From the NCBI RefSeq assembly GCF_029277305.1, contig NZ_CP119526.1: 64,000 nt of DNA; one strand, given 5' to 3'. Both the position numbers and the translations under genes were made by a program. This DNA comes from Guptibacillus hwajinpoensis (lineage in GTDB: Bacteria > Bacillota > Bacilli > Bacillales > Guptibacillaceae). Below the pieces are notes generated by a model, which had not been told where the DNA came from, did no database searches, and saw only the letters and a list, made by a program, of their open reading frames with translations. This document shows, piece after piece, positions 33,476 to 42,900 of this stretch (positions are counted from its first letter, which is position 1; every line of letters begins with the position of its first letter).

Positions 33476-35176
33476 ATGTCTAAAAAGACAACACAAGGTA
33501 CCCCAAGTGAAATGGAGAACATTAAAGAGAAAAGCGATTACTTACGAGGGTCACTCGTTGAAAGCTTTGCAGATCCCATTACTTCTTCTATTCCAGATGC
33601 TGAAACGAAGCTATTGAAATTCCACGGTAGCTATATGCAGGATGATAGGGATCTTCGGCAGGAACGAAAGCAACAGAAGTTAGAACCTGCCTATCAATTT
33701 ATGGTTCGTGTTCGATTACCGGGAGGGGTTGCGACACCCGAGCAATGGCTTGTAATGGATGACCTTGCGAATAGGTATGGAAATGGTACGTTGAAGTTAA
33801 CGACTCGGCAGACGTTTCAGATGCACGGTGTATTAAAGTGGAATATGAAGAAGAGCATTCAAGCAATGGATCGTGCCTTAATGGATTCGCTCGCAGCATG
33901 TGGTGATGTGAACCGGAACGTGATGTGTAATGCTAATCCATATCAATCTAATATTCACGCTGAAGTGCACGAATGGGCGCGGAAGTTAAGCGATGATCTT
34001 CTCCCAAGAACGAGAGCGTACCATGAAATCTGGTTGGATGAAGAAAAGGTTCTTGATCGCAGTGAGATCATTGAACCAATGTACGGTCCGCAGTACTTAC
34101 CAAGAAAGTTCAAAATCGGTGTTGCTGTTCCACCATCAAACGACGTGGATATTTTCTCTCAAGATCTTGGATTCATAGCGATTCTTGAAGATGGTAAGCT
34201 TCAAGGCTTCAACGTTGCAGTAGGAGGCGGAATGGGAATGACGCACGGTGACCCGAACACCTATCCACAGCTGTCGCGGATCATTGGGTTCTGCTCACCG
34301 GAAAAGATCGTTGAAGTTGCTGAGAAAATCATTACGATTCAGCGTGATTACGGTGATCGTTCTGAACGTAAATATGCTCGCTTTAAATATACGATCGATC
34401 GCAGAGGACTCGAATGGGTACGTACCGAATTAAATAATAGATTGGGTTGGAATCTTGAAGAAGAGCGATCCTACCACTTCGATCATAATGGTGATCGCTA
34501 TGGATGGTTAAAGGGTGATGGGAAATGGCATCTAACGCTCTTTATTCAAAATGGTCGGATTGTTGATTCGAGAGATAGTGAGATTATGACCGGACTTCGG
34601 GAAATTGCGAAGGTGCACACAGGTGATTTCAGACTCACTCCGAACCAGAATTTAATTATTGCGAGTGTTTCAGAAGAGAAAAAATCCGAAATCGAAGCAC
34701 TTGTTGAGAAGTATGGATTGACTGACGGTAGGCAAAATTCTGCACTACGACGAAACTCGATGGCGTGCGTAGCTTTTCCAACGTGCGGACTTGCGATGGC
34801 TGAGGCGGAACGTTATTTGCCGTCGCTCATTGATAAAATTGAGGTCATCGTTGATGAAGCAGGATTACGTGATGAAGAGATCGTTATCCGAATGTCCGGT
34901 TGCCCGAACAGTTGCTCAAGACCAACGCTTGGTGAGATTGCCTTTATTGGGAAAGCACCAGGAAAATACAACATGTACCTTGGTGCAGGATTTGTAGGAG
35001 ACAGATTGAGTAAGCTTTACAAAGAAAACATTGGTGAAGAGGAAATTCTACAATCTTTGAAACCAATTCTTTTTAAATTTGCAAAAGAAAAAGAAGAGAA
35101 TGAGCACTTTGGTGATTATGTGATACGAGCAGGATATGTTGAAAGAGTTCATTCAGGACTTGATTTTCATAAATAA
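33476..35176 (+). CDS. cysI: Assimilatory sulfite reductase hemoprotein, beta subunit
   Basis: 566 residues; siroheme/[4Fe-4S] enzyme reducing sulfite to sulfide. The cluster Cys are in CVAFPTCGLAMAEAERY and RMSGCPNSCSRP (C-x5-C...C-x3-C, about residues 430 and 480). The two ferredoxin-like half domains are present (LPGGVATPEQWLVMDDLANR; RLTPNQN). ATG follows AAGGAGAT. Co-transcribed with cysJ. Corresponds to B. subtilis YvgQ. Confidence 0.95.
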   Translation: MSKKTTQGTPSEMENIKEKSDYLRGSLVESFADPITSSIPDAETKLLKFHGSYMQDDRDLRQERKQQKLEPAYQFMVRVRLPGGVATPEQWLVMDDLANRYGNGTLKLTTRQTFQMHGVLKWNMKKSIQAMDRALMDSLAACGDVNRNVMCNANPYQSNIHAEVHEWARKLSDDLLPRTRAYHEIWLDEEKVLDRSEIIEPMYGPQYLPRKFKIGVAVPPSNDVDIFSQDLGFIAILEDGKLQGFNVAVGGGMGMTHGDPNTYPQLSRIIGFCSPEKIVEVAEKIITIQRDYGDRSERKYARFKYTIDRRGLEWVRTELNNRLGWNLEEERSYHFDHNGDRYGWLKGDGKWHLTLFIQNGRIVDSRDSEIMTGLREIAKVHTGDFRLTPNQNLIIASVSEEKKSEIEALVEKYGLTDGRQNSALRRNSMACVAFPTCGLAMAEAERYLPSLIDKIEVIVDEAGLRDEEIVIRMSGCPNSCSRPTLGEIAFIGKAPGKYNMYLGAGFVGDRLSKLYKENIGEEEILQSLKPILFKFAKEKEENEHFGDYVIRAGYVERVHSGLDFHK

Positions 35177-35196
35177 GAGAATGATAGAGGTGTGAT

Positions 35197-35227
35197 ACCC
35201 AGAGTTCTTCTGCAGTTCTTTGGGTTT
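35197..35227 (+). terminator. Hairpin between cysI and the threonine-synthase-like gene
   Basis: ACCCAGAG / CTTTGGGT with a 13-base loop and a short T-run. It may partly end cysJI transcription or separate the next gene. Confidence 0.5.
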
Positions 35228-35258
35228 CTACTTTCTTATGATTCTAGGAGGTGCTTAC

Positions 35259-36482
35259 ATGACATACAGTATGATTTCTCATCTTTCTTGCCCGAAATGT
35301 AACGAAACGTATCTTTCAAATACAATTCAACAGCTATGCAAATGCGGCTCGCCGTTACTTGTTGATTATAAGCTAGATGAGGTTAAAAAAAGGGTAACGA
35401 AAGAAGAATTGAAGAGTCGTCCTTATTCTCTTTGGCGCTATCATGAATTGCTGCCTGTAGAGCATGAAGAACACGTGATAAGTTTTGAAGAAGGGATGAC
35501 CCCATTATCGAAACTTCCCTTCCTAGGGAAACAAATGGGGATTTCGAATTTGTACATAAAAGATGAAGGACTGGTGCCAACTGGCTCCTTTAAAGCTAGG
35601 GGAGCTTCAGTTGGGATTTCGAAAGCAAAGGAATTAGGTGTAAAACACCTCGCTATGCCGACAAATGGAAATGCTGGTGCTGCCTGGTCCCTATACGCTG
35701 CGAAAGCTCAGATTGAAGCGTATATTGTTATGCCTGAAGATGCACCGGAAATTACGAGAAAAGAAGTGAGTATTTCAGGAGCCCAGCTTTTTCTAGTAAA
35801 TGGATTAATTAGTGACGCAGGTAAAATTGTAGCGGACTTGGTGAAGGAACGATGCTTCTACGATGCTTCTACTCTAAAGGAACCGTACCGAATTGAAGGC
35901 AAGAAAACGATGGGTTATGAAATTGCAGAGCAAATGAACTGGGAATTACCCGACGTTATTCTGTATCCTACTGGGGGAGGAGTAGGGTTAATTGGAATAT
36001 ACAAAGCTCTTCTCGAACTACAGCAACTCGGCTGGATTAGCGGAAAGCTCCCTCGGTTGGTAGCAGTTCAATCAGAAGGGTGTGCGCCGATTGTAAGAGC
36101 CTATCAGGAAGGGGAAACAGAGTCTGAATTCTGGGAGAATTCAGAGACTCATGCTTTTGGTATTAATGTTCCAAAAGCGATCGGTGACTTTCTCGTTCTT
36201 GATGCCATCTATCAAACTGAAGGATGTGCAGTAGCTGTTTCAGAAGATGAGATTAGAGAAGCTCAGCGTGATGTAGCAAAGGAAGAAGGACAGTTTATTT
36301 GCCCTGAAGGGGCTGCGACGTTTGCAGCAGCAAAACACTTGAGAGAGTCTAACTGGATTCATGATAGTGATCGAGTCGTTTGTTTAAATACAGGGCTCGG
36401 AATAAAGTATCCAGATGCTTTCGAAGTGGAAGCGCCTTTATTAGAGCCATATGAGAGAGTTTCCTTCTCTCAAGAGAATTAA
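35259..36482 (+). CDS. Threonine synthase-like PLP enzyme with N-terminal zinc ribbon
   Basis: 407 residues, fold type II PLP enzyme. It begins with a zinc ribbon (CPKC...CKCG, about residues 10-33), then the PLP-lysine motif GLVPTGSFKARGASVGI (Lys near 107), MPTNGNAGAAWSLYA, and the Gly-rich phosphate loop YPTGGGVGLIGIYK. This is the archaeal/actinobacterial type of threonine synthase, which makes threonine from O-phosphohomoserine. ATG 35259 follows TAGGAGGTG. It lies 82 bases after cysI, with neither hom nor thrB nearby, so a sulfur-related reaction such as that of the homologous cysteate synthase is worth considering. Confidence 0.8.
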   Translation: MTYSMISHLSCPKCNETYLSNTIQQLCKCGSPLLVDYKLDEVKKRVTKEELKSRPYSLWRYHELLPVEHEEHVISFEEGMTPLSKLPFLGKQMGISNLYIKDEGLVPTGSFKARGASVGISKAKELGVKHLAMPTNGNAGAAWSLYAAKAQIEAYIVMPEDAPEITRKEVSISGAQLFLVNGLISDAGKIVADLVKERCFYDASTLKEPYRIEGKKTMGYEIAEQMNWELPDVILYPTGGGVGLIGIYKALLELQQLGWISGKLPRLVAVQSEGCAPIVRAYQEGETESEFWENSETHAFGINVPKAIGDFLVLDAIYQTEGCAVAVSEDEIREAQRDVAKEEGQFICPEGAATFAAAKHLRESNWIHDSDRVVCLNTGLGIKYPDAFEVEAPLLEPYERVSFSQEN

Positions 36483-36500
36483 AGCTTAGTAGATAATTTG

Positions 36501-36531
36501 ACCCCGCTGATGTGATCAGTGGGGTTTTTTT
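36501..36531 (+). terminator. Terminator after the threonine-synthase-like gene
   Basis: ACCCCGCTGAT / ATCAGTGGGGTTTTTTT with a 3-base loop. Confidence 0.9.
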
Positions 36532-36651
36532 GATAGAAAAAATATATAGATATTAAGTTGTTAAGGTACTGGAGAAATCTTCTATGAAAGATCAGAAAGT
36601 GATTTTGTTACACTAACCATTAGACCAATCGTTCGTGAAAGAAGTGATTCA

Positions 36652-36993
36652 ATGTTTTTTCCAGAAGCAAAAGATCTTGCTCAAGTTGAATTTTATACGT
36701 TTATTGCTTCTATGATCTATCTATTCATCGTTAGCATCATGCTATTTTACATTTTTTACAGATTAGCGATGGTATCAAATCATAGAGGGCTAATGAATTT
36801 CTTCATGTATCTCATGAGTCTATTGCTACGTATGCCTTTTCAATCAGTCGAGGTAATGGGTGAGAGTCAGTTGTCTCGTCGACGAATAATAAAGGAAGTG
36901 TGGAAAGAGCTATTGGTGATTAGTGTTGCTACAATTTGGTTTCTAATAGGATTGATTTTGGCTTATTTCCAAATTCAAGATTTTAAGAATTGA
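36652..36993 (+). CDS. Hypothetical membrane protein
   Basis: 113 residues, unrecognised. Hydrophobic segments near 14-35, 50-65 and 86-107. The ribosome binding site is weak (GAAGTGAT), and the frame stays open about 30 codons upstream without a start codon, so the N-terminus is uncertain. Monocistronic between two terminated genes. Confidence 0.55.
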   Translation: MFFPEAKDLAQVEFYTFIASMIYLFIVSIMLFYIFYRLAMVSNHRGLMNFFMYLMSLLLRMPFQSVEVMGESQLSRRRIIKEVWKELLVISVATIWFLIGLILAYFQIQDFKN

Positions 36994-37115
36994 AGTATTC
37001 AAACTAGTAAATTCATCATGAAATAACTTGCTCATTTGAATAAAATTCTCCACTTAGGGTAATGGGATAAAAGAAGCATTATGATAGAAACGATTGCGAA
37101 GTGGAGGATGAAATA

Positions 37116-37589
37116 ATGCAAAAGATGAACAGAGGAATTCTAACAGCAATCTCGTCGATTGCAATTGCACAGGGGTTAAAGATCCTAACACATAAAAAGG
37201 TGACAGGTGAGTGGGATGTGAAGCAGGTAGCAACAACAGGTGGCATGCCGAGTTCCCATTCAGCTGGCGTGTCAGCACTAGCAACATATATTGCTGCAAA
37301 TAAAGGATCACGCCATACTGAAACAGCCCTTGCAGCGATATTTGGTGTGATCGTAATGTATGATGCGCAGGGAATTCGCCGACATACAGGCGAAATTGCA
37401 CGCCTTGTCAATGAATTGGAAGATAGTTTCGCTTCCCTCTCAGGAGATTTTCCAAGCTTTGAATTTGTAGAAAGAGAAAAAGAATTAAACGAGTTCCTAG
37501 GTCATCAACCGATCGAAGTACTTGGCGGTGCGATTCTTGGTTCAGTATTAGGTTTTGTTTCTGCAAAATTTGAGAATAGAGAAGATTAG
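37116..37589 (+). CDS. Divergent PAP2 family membrane protein (YuiD-like)
   Basis: 157 residues, similar to B. subtilis YuiD. The divergent PAP2 marks are QVATTGGMPSSHSAGVSALATYIA, MYDAQGIRRHTGEIA and a C-terminal LGHQPIEVLGGAILGSVLG, with membrane segments around them. SSHS and RRHTGE are relics of the phosphatase motifs 2 and 3 of PAP2 enzymes. ATG 37116 follows GGAGGATG. Function not established. Confidence 0.88.
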   Translation: MQKMNRGILTAISSIAIAQGLKILTHKKVTGEWDVKQVATTGGMPSSHSAGVSALATYIAANKGSRHTETALAAIFGVIVMYDAQGIRRHTGEIARLVNELEDSFASLSGDFPSFEFVEREKELNEFLGHQPIEVLGGAILGSVLGFVSAKFENRED

Positions 37590-37610
37590 TTATAGACTAT
37601 AAATGGTAGA

Positions 37611-37647
37611 ACGTGTAGAGGGATGTGCCATCCCTCTACACGTTTTT
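37611..37647. terminator. Bidirectional terminator
   Basis: ACGTGTAGAGGGAT / ATCCCTCTACACGTTTTT with a 5-base loop between the convergent YuiD-like and M50-like genes. Confidence 0.9.
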
Positions 37648-37650
37648 GTA

Positions 37651-38130
37651 TCAATCAATTGGATCAGCAGATTTTCCGTATCGAAGAACATCCAATACAG
37701 CCATACCATCACTTGGACGACCATCGTCATTTCGAAATGGCAAGAGAGAAAAGAAGATAAAGTAGATCGAGAAATACGTGAATTGATAGAAAAAGAGAGT
37801 CACTGGCATGATTTCGGAAACAATTAAATAGTTAATTGTAAGTATTACGATGAGATTAAAGAGACTCCCACCTAAATAAATGGCGATATGTGCCCATGTT
37901 TTGTTGTATTTCAACTCTTCATACTGACACCAGCCCTCCATAAAATACTTTCTTTTTATTTCTAACTGTCCTATTTGAAACAGGGTGCGCCCTGTACCGA
38001 TACAGAATTTAACTTTCCCACCGAAGACTCTTGCAATTAACACGTGACCAGCTTCGTGAACAAGCGTTACAATTGGCAAAATAACGAAGAAATTCACGAA
38101 AAACATTGGGATGTCATTTAAGGTAAACAT
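37651..38130 (-). CDS. M50-like membrane metalloprotease
   Basis: 159 residues. HEAGH near residue 25-29 is the zinc site, in a membrane segment (VILPIVTLVHEAGHVLIARV), followed by the GGKVKFCIGTGRTLF strand pair and a late FFSLLPFRNDDGRPSDGM, equivalent to the NPxPxxDG box that supplies the third ligand, with the consensus NP changed. About four membrane segments. ATG 38130 follows GGAGGT. Site-2-protease-like or an M50 relative without known target. Confidence 0.75.
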   Translation of the reverse strand: MFTLNDIPMFFVNFFVILPIVTLVHEAGHVLIARVFGGKVKFCIGTGRTLFQIGQLEIKRKYFMEGWCQYEELKYNKTWAHIAIYLGGSLFNLIVILTINYLIVSEIMPVTLFFYQFTYFSIYFIFFSLLPFRNDDGRPSDGMAVLDVLRYGKSADPID

Positions 38131-38321
38131 TGTTAAACCTCCGTGATGTTTTATCTTATTGTTGATGGTGACTCTTGAACAGAACGTTCCCGATTTGGCT
38201 TCTAACTAACTCATTTTGAGGAATAAACATGAAACCGTAATAAAAGAAATAAGCGGGATATACTTTTGGTTATATGTTTAAAATTGTGGTAAGTTATTCT
38301 GCTTATTTATGGGTCTTTACT

Positions 38322-38425
38322 AAAAGATTGTTGCTTTTAAAGGTTTTTGTTTAGAAAACCAAACTTCGCTAATTGGAGCGGAAATTAACCACTTATCTAT
38401 AAGCAACAACGTCTACGAAAAGGTT
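38322..38425 (+). repeat. Interspersed repeat, empty copy D
   Basis: Has the same flank (CTTCGCTAATTGGAGCGGAA at 38364-38383, then ATTAACC) as copy A but with one 9-mer GGAGCGGAA (38375-38383) and no GC-rich core. TTGTTGCTT at 38328-38336 is mirrored by AAGCAACAA at 38401-38409. It differs from copy A by exactly one 9-mer plus the core. Confidence 0.75.
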
Positions 38426-38502
38426 CTTATTTAAAGGAGTTGCATCGTTGACGTGGTATTCTAAAGTAATGAGGCATAGAAAAACGGAAGGAGATATTGG
38501 GC

Positions 38503-38931
38503 ATGTATGAACTGAAAACAAAAGAAACAGACAATAGTGTTCTTGAATTTATCGAGAATGTAGATTCTTCTAAAAAGCGTGAAGATGCTTATCGGCTGTT
38601 AGATCTATTTACTGAAACAACAGGACATGAAGCTAAGATGTGGGGGCCAAGTATTATTGGATTTGGTTCTTATCATTACAAATACGATTCAGGTCATGAA
38701 GGGGATGCGCCACTTGTCGGTTTCTCACCACGCAAAGCAAAAATCAGTTTGTATTTTGCTACTGGGGATTCAGAACGAAATCAGTTGTTAGAGAAGTTCG
38801 GTAAACATAAAGCGGGTAAAGCTTGTGTGTATATTAATAAAGTAGCTGATATTGATGAAGAAGTATTGAAACAATTAATCGATGAGTCAGTCGTGTTTCT
38901 AAAGAAGACATATCCTGATGGTATAAAATGA
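38503..38931 (+). CDS. DUF1801 (YdhG/YjhT-like) domain protein
   Basis: 142 residues, soluble. The DUF1801 core is visible: KREDAYRLLDLFTETTGHEAKMWGPSIIGFGSYHYKYDSGHEGD, then VGFSPRKAKISLYF and KHKAGKACVYINKVADID. ATG 38503 is 9 bases after AAGGAG; a TTG 6 bases earlier is in frame but too near it. Function of the family unknown. Confidence 0.85.
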   Translation: MYELKTKETDNSVLEFIENVDSSKKREDAYRLLDLFTETTGHEAKMWGPSIIGFGSYHYKYDSGHEGDAPLVGFSPRKAKISLYFATGDSERNQLLEKFGKHKAGKACVYINKVADIDEEVLKQLIDESVVFLKKTYPDGIK

Positions 38932-38932
38932 G

Positions 38933-38972
38933 CACAAAGAAAGAAGCGGTGAATGCCGCTTCTTTCTTTGTG
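38933..38972. terminator. Strong bidirectional hairpin
   Basis: CACAAAGAAAGAAGCGG / CCGCTTCTTTCTTTGTG, 17 bp with a 6-base loop, between convergent genes. Confidence 0.85.
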
Positions 38973-38998
38973 TATATGGTTAGAATGATTTTGCGTCT

Positions 38999-39568
38999 TC
39001 AGTTTCTTTGACTGGCGTTTCCATCCATTTCAAAGGTAAGGATTCTGATTGCTTCTTCATAATGATAGACATCTCCACCAAATCCTGTTTGGAATTGTCT
39101 CGCATGTATACGTGACGCAAATGTAATAATCTGCTGCTGACAGCAATTGAGGTTAAGATCTGAATGTAATAGGTAGGTTGCACCTGTTGCATCGATTGGT
39201 TTATCCGTTAAATAATCTTTGCAAATGACTTGAGTGACATCCTCTTTCGTATCATTGTAGCGCATCAATCCGCAGCGAGCGCAGCAGAAAGTTTCTAATT
39301 GTTTCTTATCGAAACTTATTTCAAAAGATAATCTAGTATGTACAGGTTTCAAACAAGAGGGACATTCACCTTCCCGACGCCTTGGAGGGTTCGGTAATCC
39401 GATTCCATTTGGTATTTTCAGTGCGTGGTTCAGTTCAATTAATGGTTTAACGTCACGATAAATTGTCATTTCTGAGACATTAAGTCGTTTGCTAATCTCT
39501 GAGATTTTAAGCGCCTTTTCGTTTTTGAGCCAAGTTAAAATTTGTTTTTTTCGTGCATTTGGTAACAA
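38999..39568 (-). CDS. DeoR-type regulator with NosL-like copper-sensing domain (YcnK-like)
   Basis: 189 residues. N-terminal DeoR helix-turn-helix (RKKQILTWLKNEKALKISEI, SKRLNVSEMTIYRDV), a Cys pair CPSC near 75, and a C-terminal NosL-like domain with CCARCGLMRYND (about 100) and ATYLLHSDLNLNCCQQQI. This is the layout of B. subtilis YcnK, a copper-responsive repressor of ycnKJI; the Cys- and Met-rich centre would bind Cu(I). Here ycnJ and ycnI are absent, so the target is elsewhere or limited to itself. Confidence 0.85.
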   Translation of the reverse strand: MLPNARKKQILTWLKNEKALKISEISKRLNVSEMTIYRDVKPLIELNHALKIPNGIGLPNPPRRREGECPSCLKPVHTRLSFEISFDKKQLETFCCARCGLMRYNDTKEDVTQVICKDYLTDKPIDATGATYLLHSDLNLNCCQQQIITFASRIHARQFQTGFGGDVYHYEEAIRILTFEMDGNASQRN

Positions 39569-39901
39569 TTTATCGCCTCCATTTTTAATAGAAGGGTGTA
39601 TTCGTAAACATCGTTGCTATAAGAGTAGTGATTGTGATGAATTGAGGTTTATAATACTAAACTTTTTACAAAGACAACAATCTTCTTAATAATACCCTTT
39701 TAGAATAACGTTTCTTTTTAGAGAATAGATCACTTTTTATTGTAGAAATAGTAACAATTTTGCTGAGGTATTTAGTAAGCATTATTCTATGTGAATTCCG
39801 ACATCCTTTATGTTCCATTTTGTAGAAAAATTTTCCACCATTTTCATCCGATTTGTGATTTAATAGATTTGTATATTGAATCTATTAGATGGAGGTTTAG
39901 G
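39569..39901. other. AT-rich intergenic region
   Basis: About 330 bases between the divergent YcnK-like and cell-wall protease genes. No gene, clear hairpin or firm promoter found. A frame continuing upstream of the protease start to 39791 has no ribosome binding site and is not believed. Confidence 0.5.
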
Positions 39902-42900
39902 ATGAAGAAGATTAGTAGCGTCTTGGTCGTCGTTATGATTTTCACAATGCTTTTCAGTCAGTTCCCCGTGAAACAAGTTCAGGGTGCAACTGGAAATGTA
40001 CCAGAGAATGAGGTCACATTAACAAGTTCAACCCCTATTGAAGGGAGTTTTAATGACAGTGAGCAGGTTCACTGGTACGTAGTCCATCCTTCCGAATCAG
40101 ATATTAAAGACTATACTCATTTCAGGATGAAGCTTACGTCAGAGCAGGAGTTAAACGTTACAGTCTACTCAAGCCTTGAGAATGCTGTAGACAACCGTGC
40201 TTTTGATCGTTATATGGGATATTCATTTGAAAATGAACCTGCAATGATCGATTTTCCTTTAGCATGGATCGGCCCTTATTACATAAAGGTTGAACACTAT
40301 GGTGGAGAAGAGTTTGAGGAAATAGAAAGTGAAATAAGCGGAGCCTATACCTTATCTTACGACGGTGTTACGCTTGCACCATCAGATTATGTTATGACAG
40401 AAGAATGTCCAGCAGAGCTTAGCACGAATGAACGTGAGAATGGTGAGGTTATTCTCAAAGATCTTCGGACGATACGTGAAACCGTTCTATCTCAAACAGA
40501 CAAAGGTAAGAATTTATCAGGGCTTTATTATAAGAGTGCACCGTTTATTAGTGCCAAAATGGTTTTTAGTAAGTCGATGAGAGAAAATGTCTATCATGAC
40601 TTAGTTCAACTAAAGGACTTATTCCGAGATGTAGCTGAACATGGAAGTGCAAGTACGTATAAAGTGACGCAGCAAGATCAAAATGCAATCAACAGGTTGT
40701 ATGAAACAGCGCATGATTCTGTACCTGCTTTCCTTCAAAAGCAAATCCAAACAACTGCGAAGAGCGTTGGAATTACAAATCTAACTCAATCAACGATTTC
40801 GTCTATTCTTACAAATACTGGTTATGCAACACCAAAGGCTGGTAATCGTGTGATTGTGAAGTTGAAGGACGATCAGAAGGTTTCAAGTATTACTTCAAAA
40901 GCACAGTCATATGGTGTTCATGCAATCGACCCGCTTAAAGCGAACGGAGCAGGGTTTGCAAATATGTATGTGATGGAAATGGATCAATCATCAGCAAAAT
41001 CACTTGAAACTACTTCAAATAAAATTTCGAAGCTTCCACAAGTGGATTTCGTTGAACCTGTTCAACAGTACTCTATTTTCACTGAAGATCGTCACTACTC
41101 TTATCAATGGTCACTTCATAACAGTGGCAGTGACGGTGGAATGAGTGGAGTAGATGTTCAATTCGAAGAGTTGCAAAAATGGATGATTGGAAAAAAGTTG
41201 AAAAACACAGTCATTGCCGTTGTCGACACAGGTGTTGATAACACGTTAGCAGACTTAAGCTCATCAGTTGATACGAGTAGCGCTTATAATTATATCGATC
41301 GAAGCTCGAATGCAATGGATGACAATGGACATGGTACTCACGTATCCGGAATTATAGCAGCCGAAGCTAATAACCATTTTTCAATGGCAGGACTCAATTC
41401 ACATGCTACGATTATGCCAGTTAAAGTGCTTGATGCTTCAGGATCTGGAGATACCGAGCAGATTGCATATGGTATTAAATATGCAGTAGATCAAGGTGCT
41501 CAAGTCATTAACCTTAGCCTTGGGGGATCTTATAGTCGCGTAATTGAATATGCCCTAAAGTATGCAAACGATCACGGTGTAACAGTGATCGCAGCAAGTG
41601 GAAATGATGGGTTTGAGGAACTTTCTTATCCAGCATCTTCAAAGTATACGATATCAGTCGGTGCAACAAATCGTCTCGATATCGTCTCGGACTATTCAAA
41701 TTATGGATCTGGCTTGGATTTAGTAGCCCCTGGGACAGATATTCCATCGATTATGCCTGATGGTCATGTTTCTTATATGTCTGGAACGTCGATGGCTACC
41801 CCTCACGTATCAGCTGTTGCGGGATTATTACTTTCACAAAAACCAGAACTAACACCAGGTGAAATACAAGAGATTCTAACTGAGACAGCGATCGATGTTG
41901 TTTTTGATGAACAAGATAATCCTTACAGTGATTATGAAGAGTATTACTATGAAGGGGAAGAGCCTTATCCGTTTGAGGAGCCAGTTCCGGGATACGATCT
42001 TGTTTCCGGATGGGGGAGATTGGATGCATTTGGTGCAGTTCGTGCTATAGATGGGACGAAAGCGGCAATGGAGCGAATTTCAGGTGCCAATCGTTATGAA
42101 ACAGCAGTGAACGTTTCGAAGAAAGGGTGGAAAAAGTCAAACGTTGCTGTTATTGCCACTGGTCGAAATTATCCAGATGCGCTTAGCGCAACACCACTTG
42201 CTCATCGAAACAAAGCACCGCTCCTATTAACAGACACGAATGCGTTACCAGAGTCTGTTATGAAGGAACTCGATCGACTTGGCGTGGAGCAAGTTATTCT
42301 AGTAGGTGGTAAATCAGCAATTACAACGAATGTTGAAAAACAGCTGAAAAGTCTTAGCATTACATTTAAGCGAATTAGCGGAAGTGATCGATATGAAACG
42401 TCTGTTAATGTTGCGAAACAGCTAGGGAAATCTGAGAAGGCAGTTGTTACAACAGGAGCAGGTTTTGCTGATGCTCTTTCTATAGCCCCAATTGCGGCAT
42501 CACTTAACATGCCAATTCTATTAACAAAGAAAAGTTCGCTTCCAGATTCGGTAGGGAACTATGTGAAAACATCTTCGATGAACGAGTTTTTCGTCATTGG
42601 GGGAACAACAGCAATACCAAATAGTGTAGCGAAAAGTCTTGGGAAATACGTGCGAATTAGCGGGAACGATCGCTACGAAACAAATAGTAACGTGATTCAC
42701 TACTTTGCAGGTAAGCTGAACATGGCAACACCTCTGATTGCTACTGGAAGTAATTATCCAGACGCACTATCGGGATCTGCTTTAGCTGCATCTAAAGGAG
42801 CCCCAGTTCTTTTAACACATGCGACACAAGCGCAGGCGACAACAAAGAAAACAATTTCGAAGTATGGCGCTTTTGCTGATAAATATTACATTGTTGGTGG

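Noticed and set aside
37603..37827. A 74-codon plus-strand reading frame.
   Set aside because: It runs through a terminator hairpin and opposite the M50-like gene; a shadow frame.
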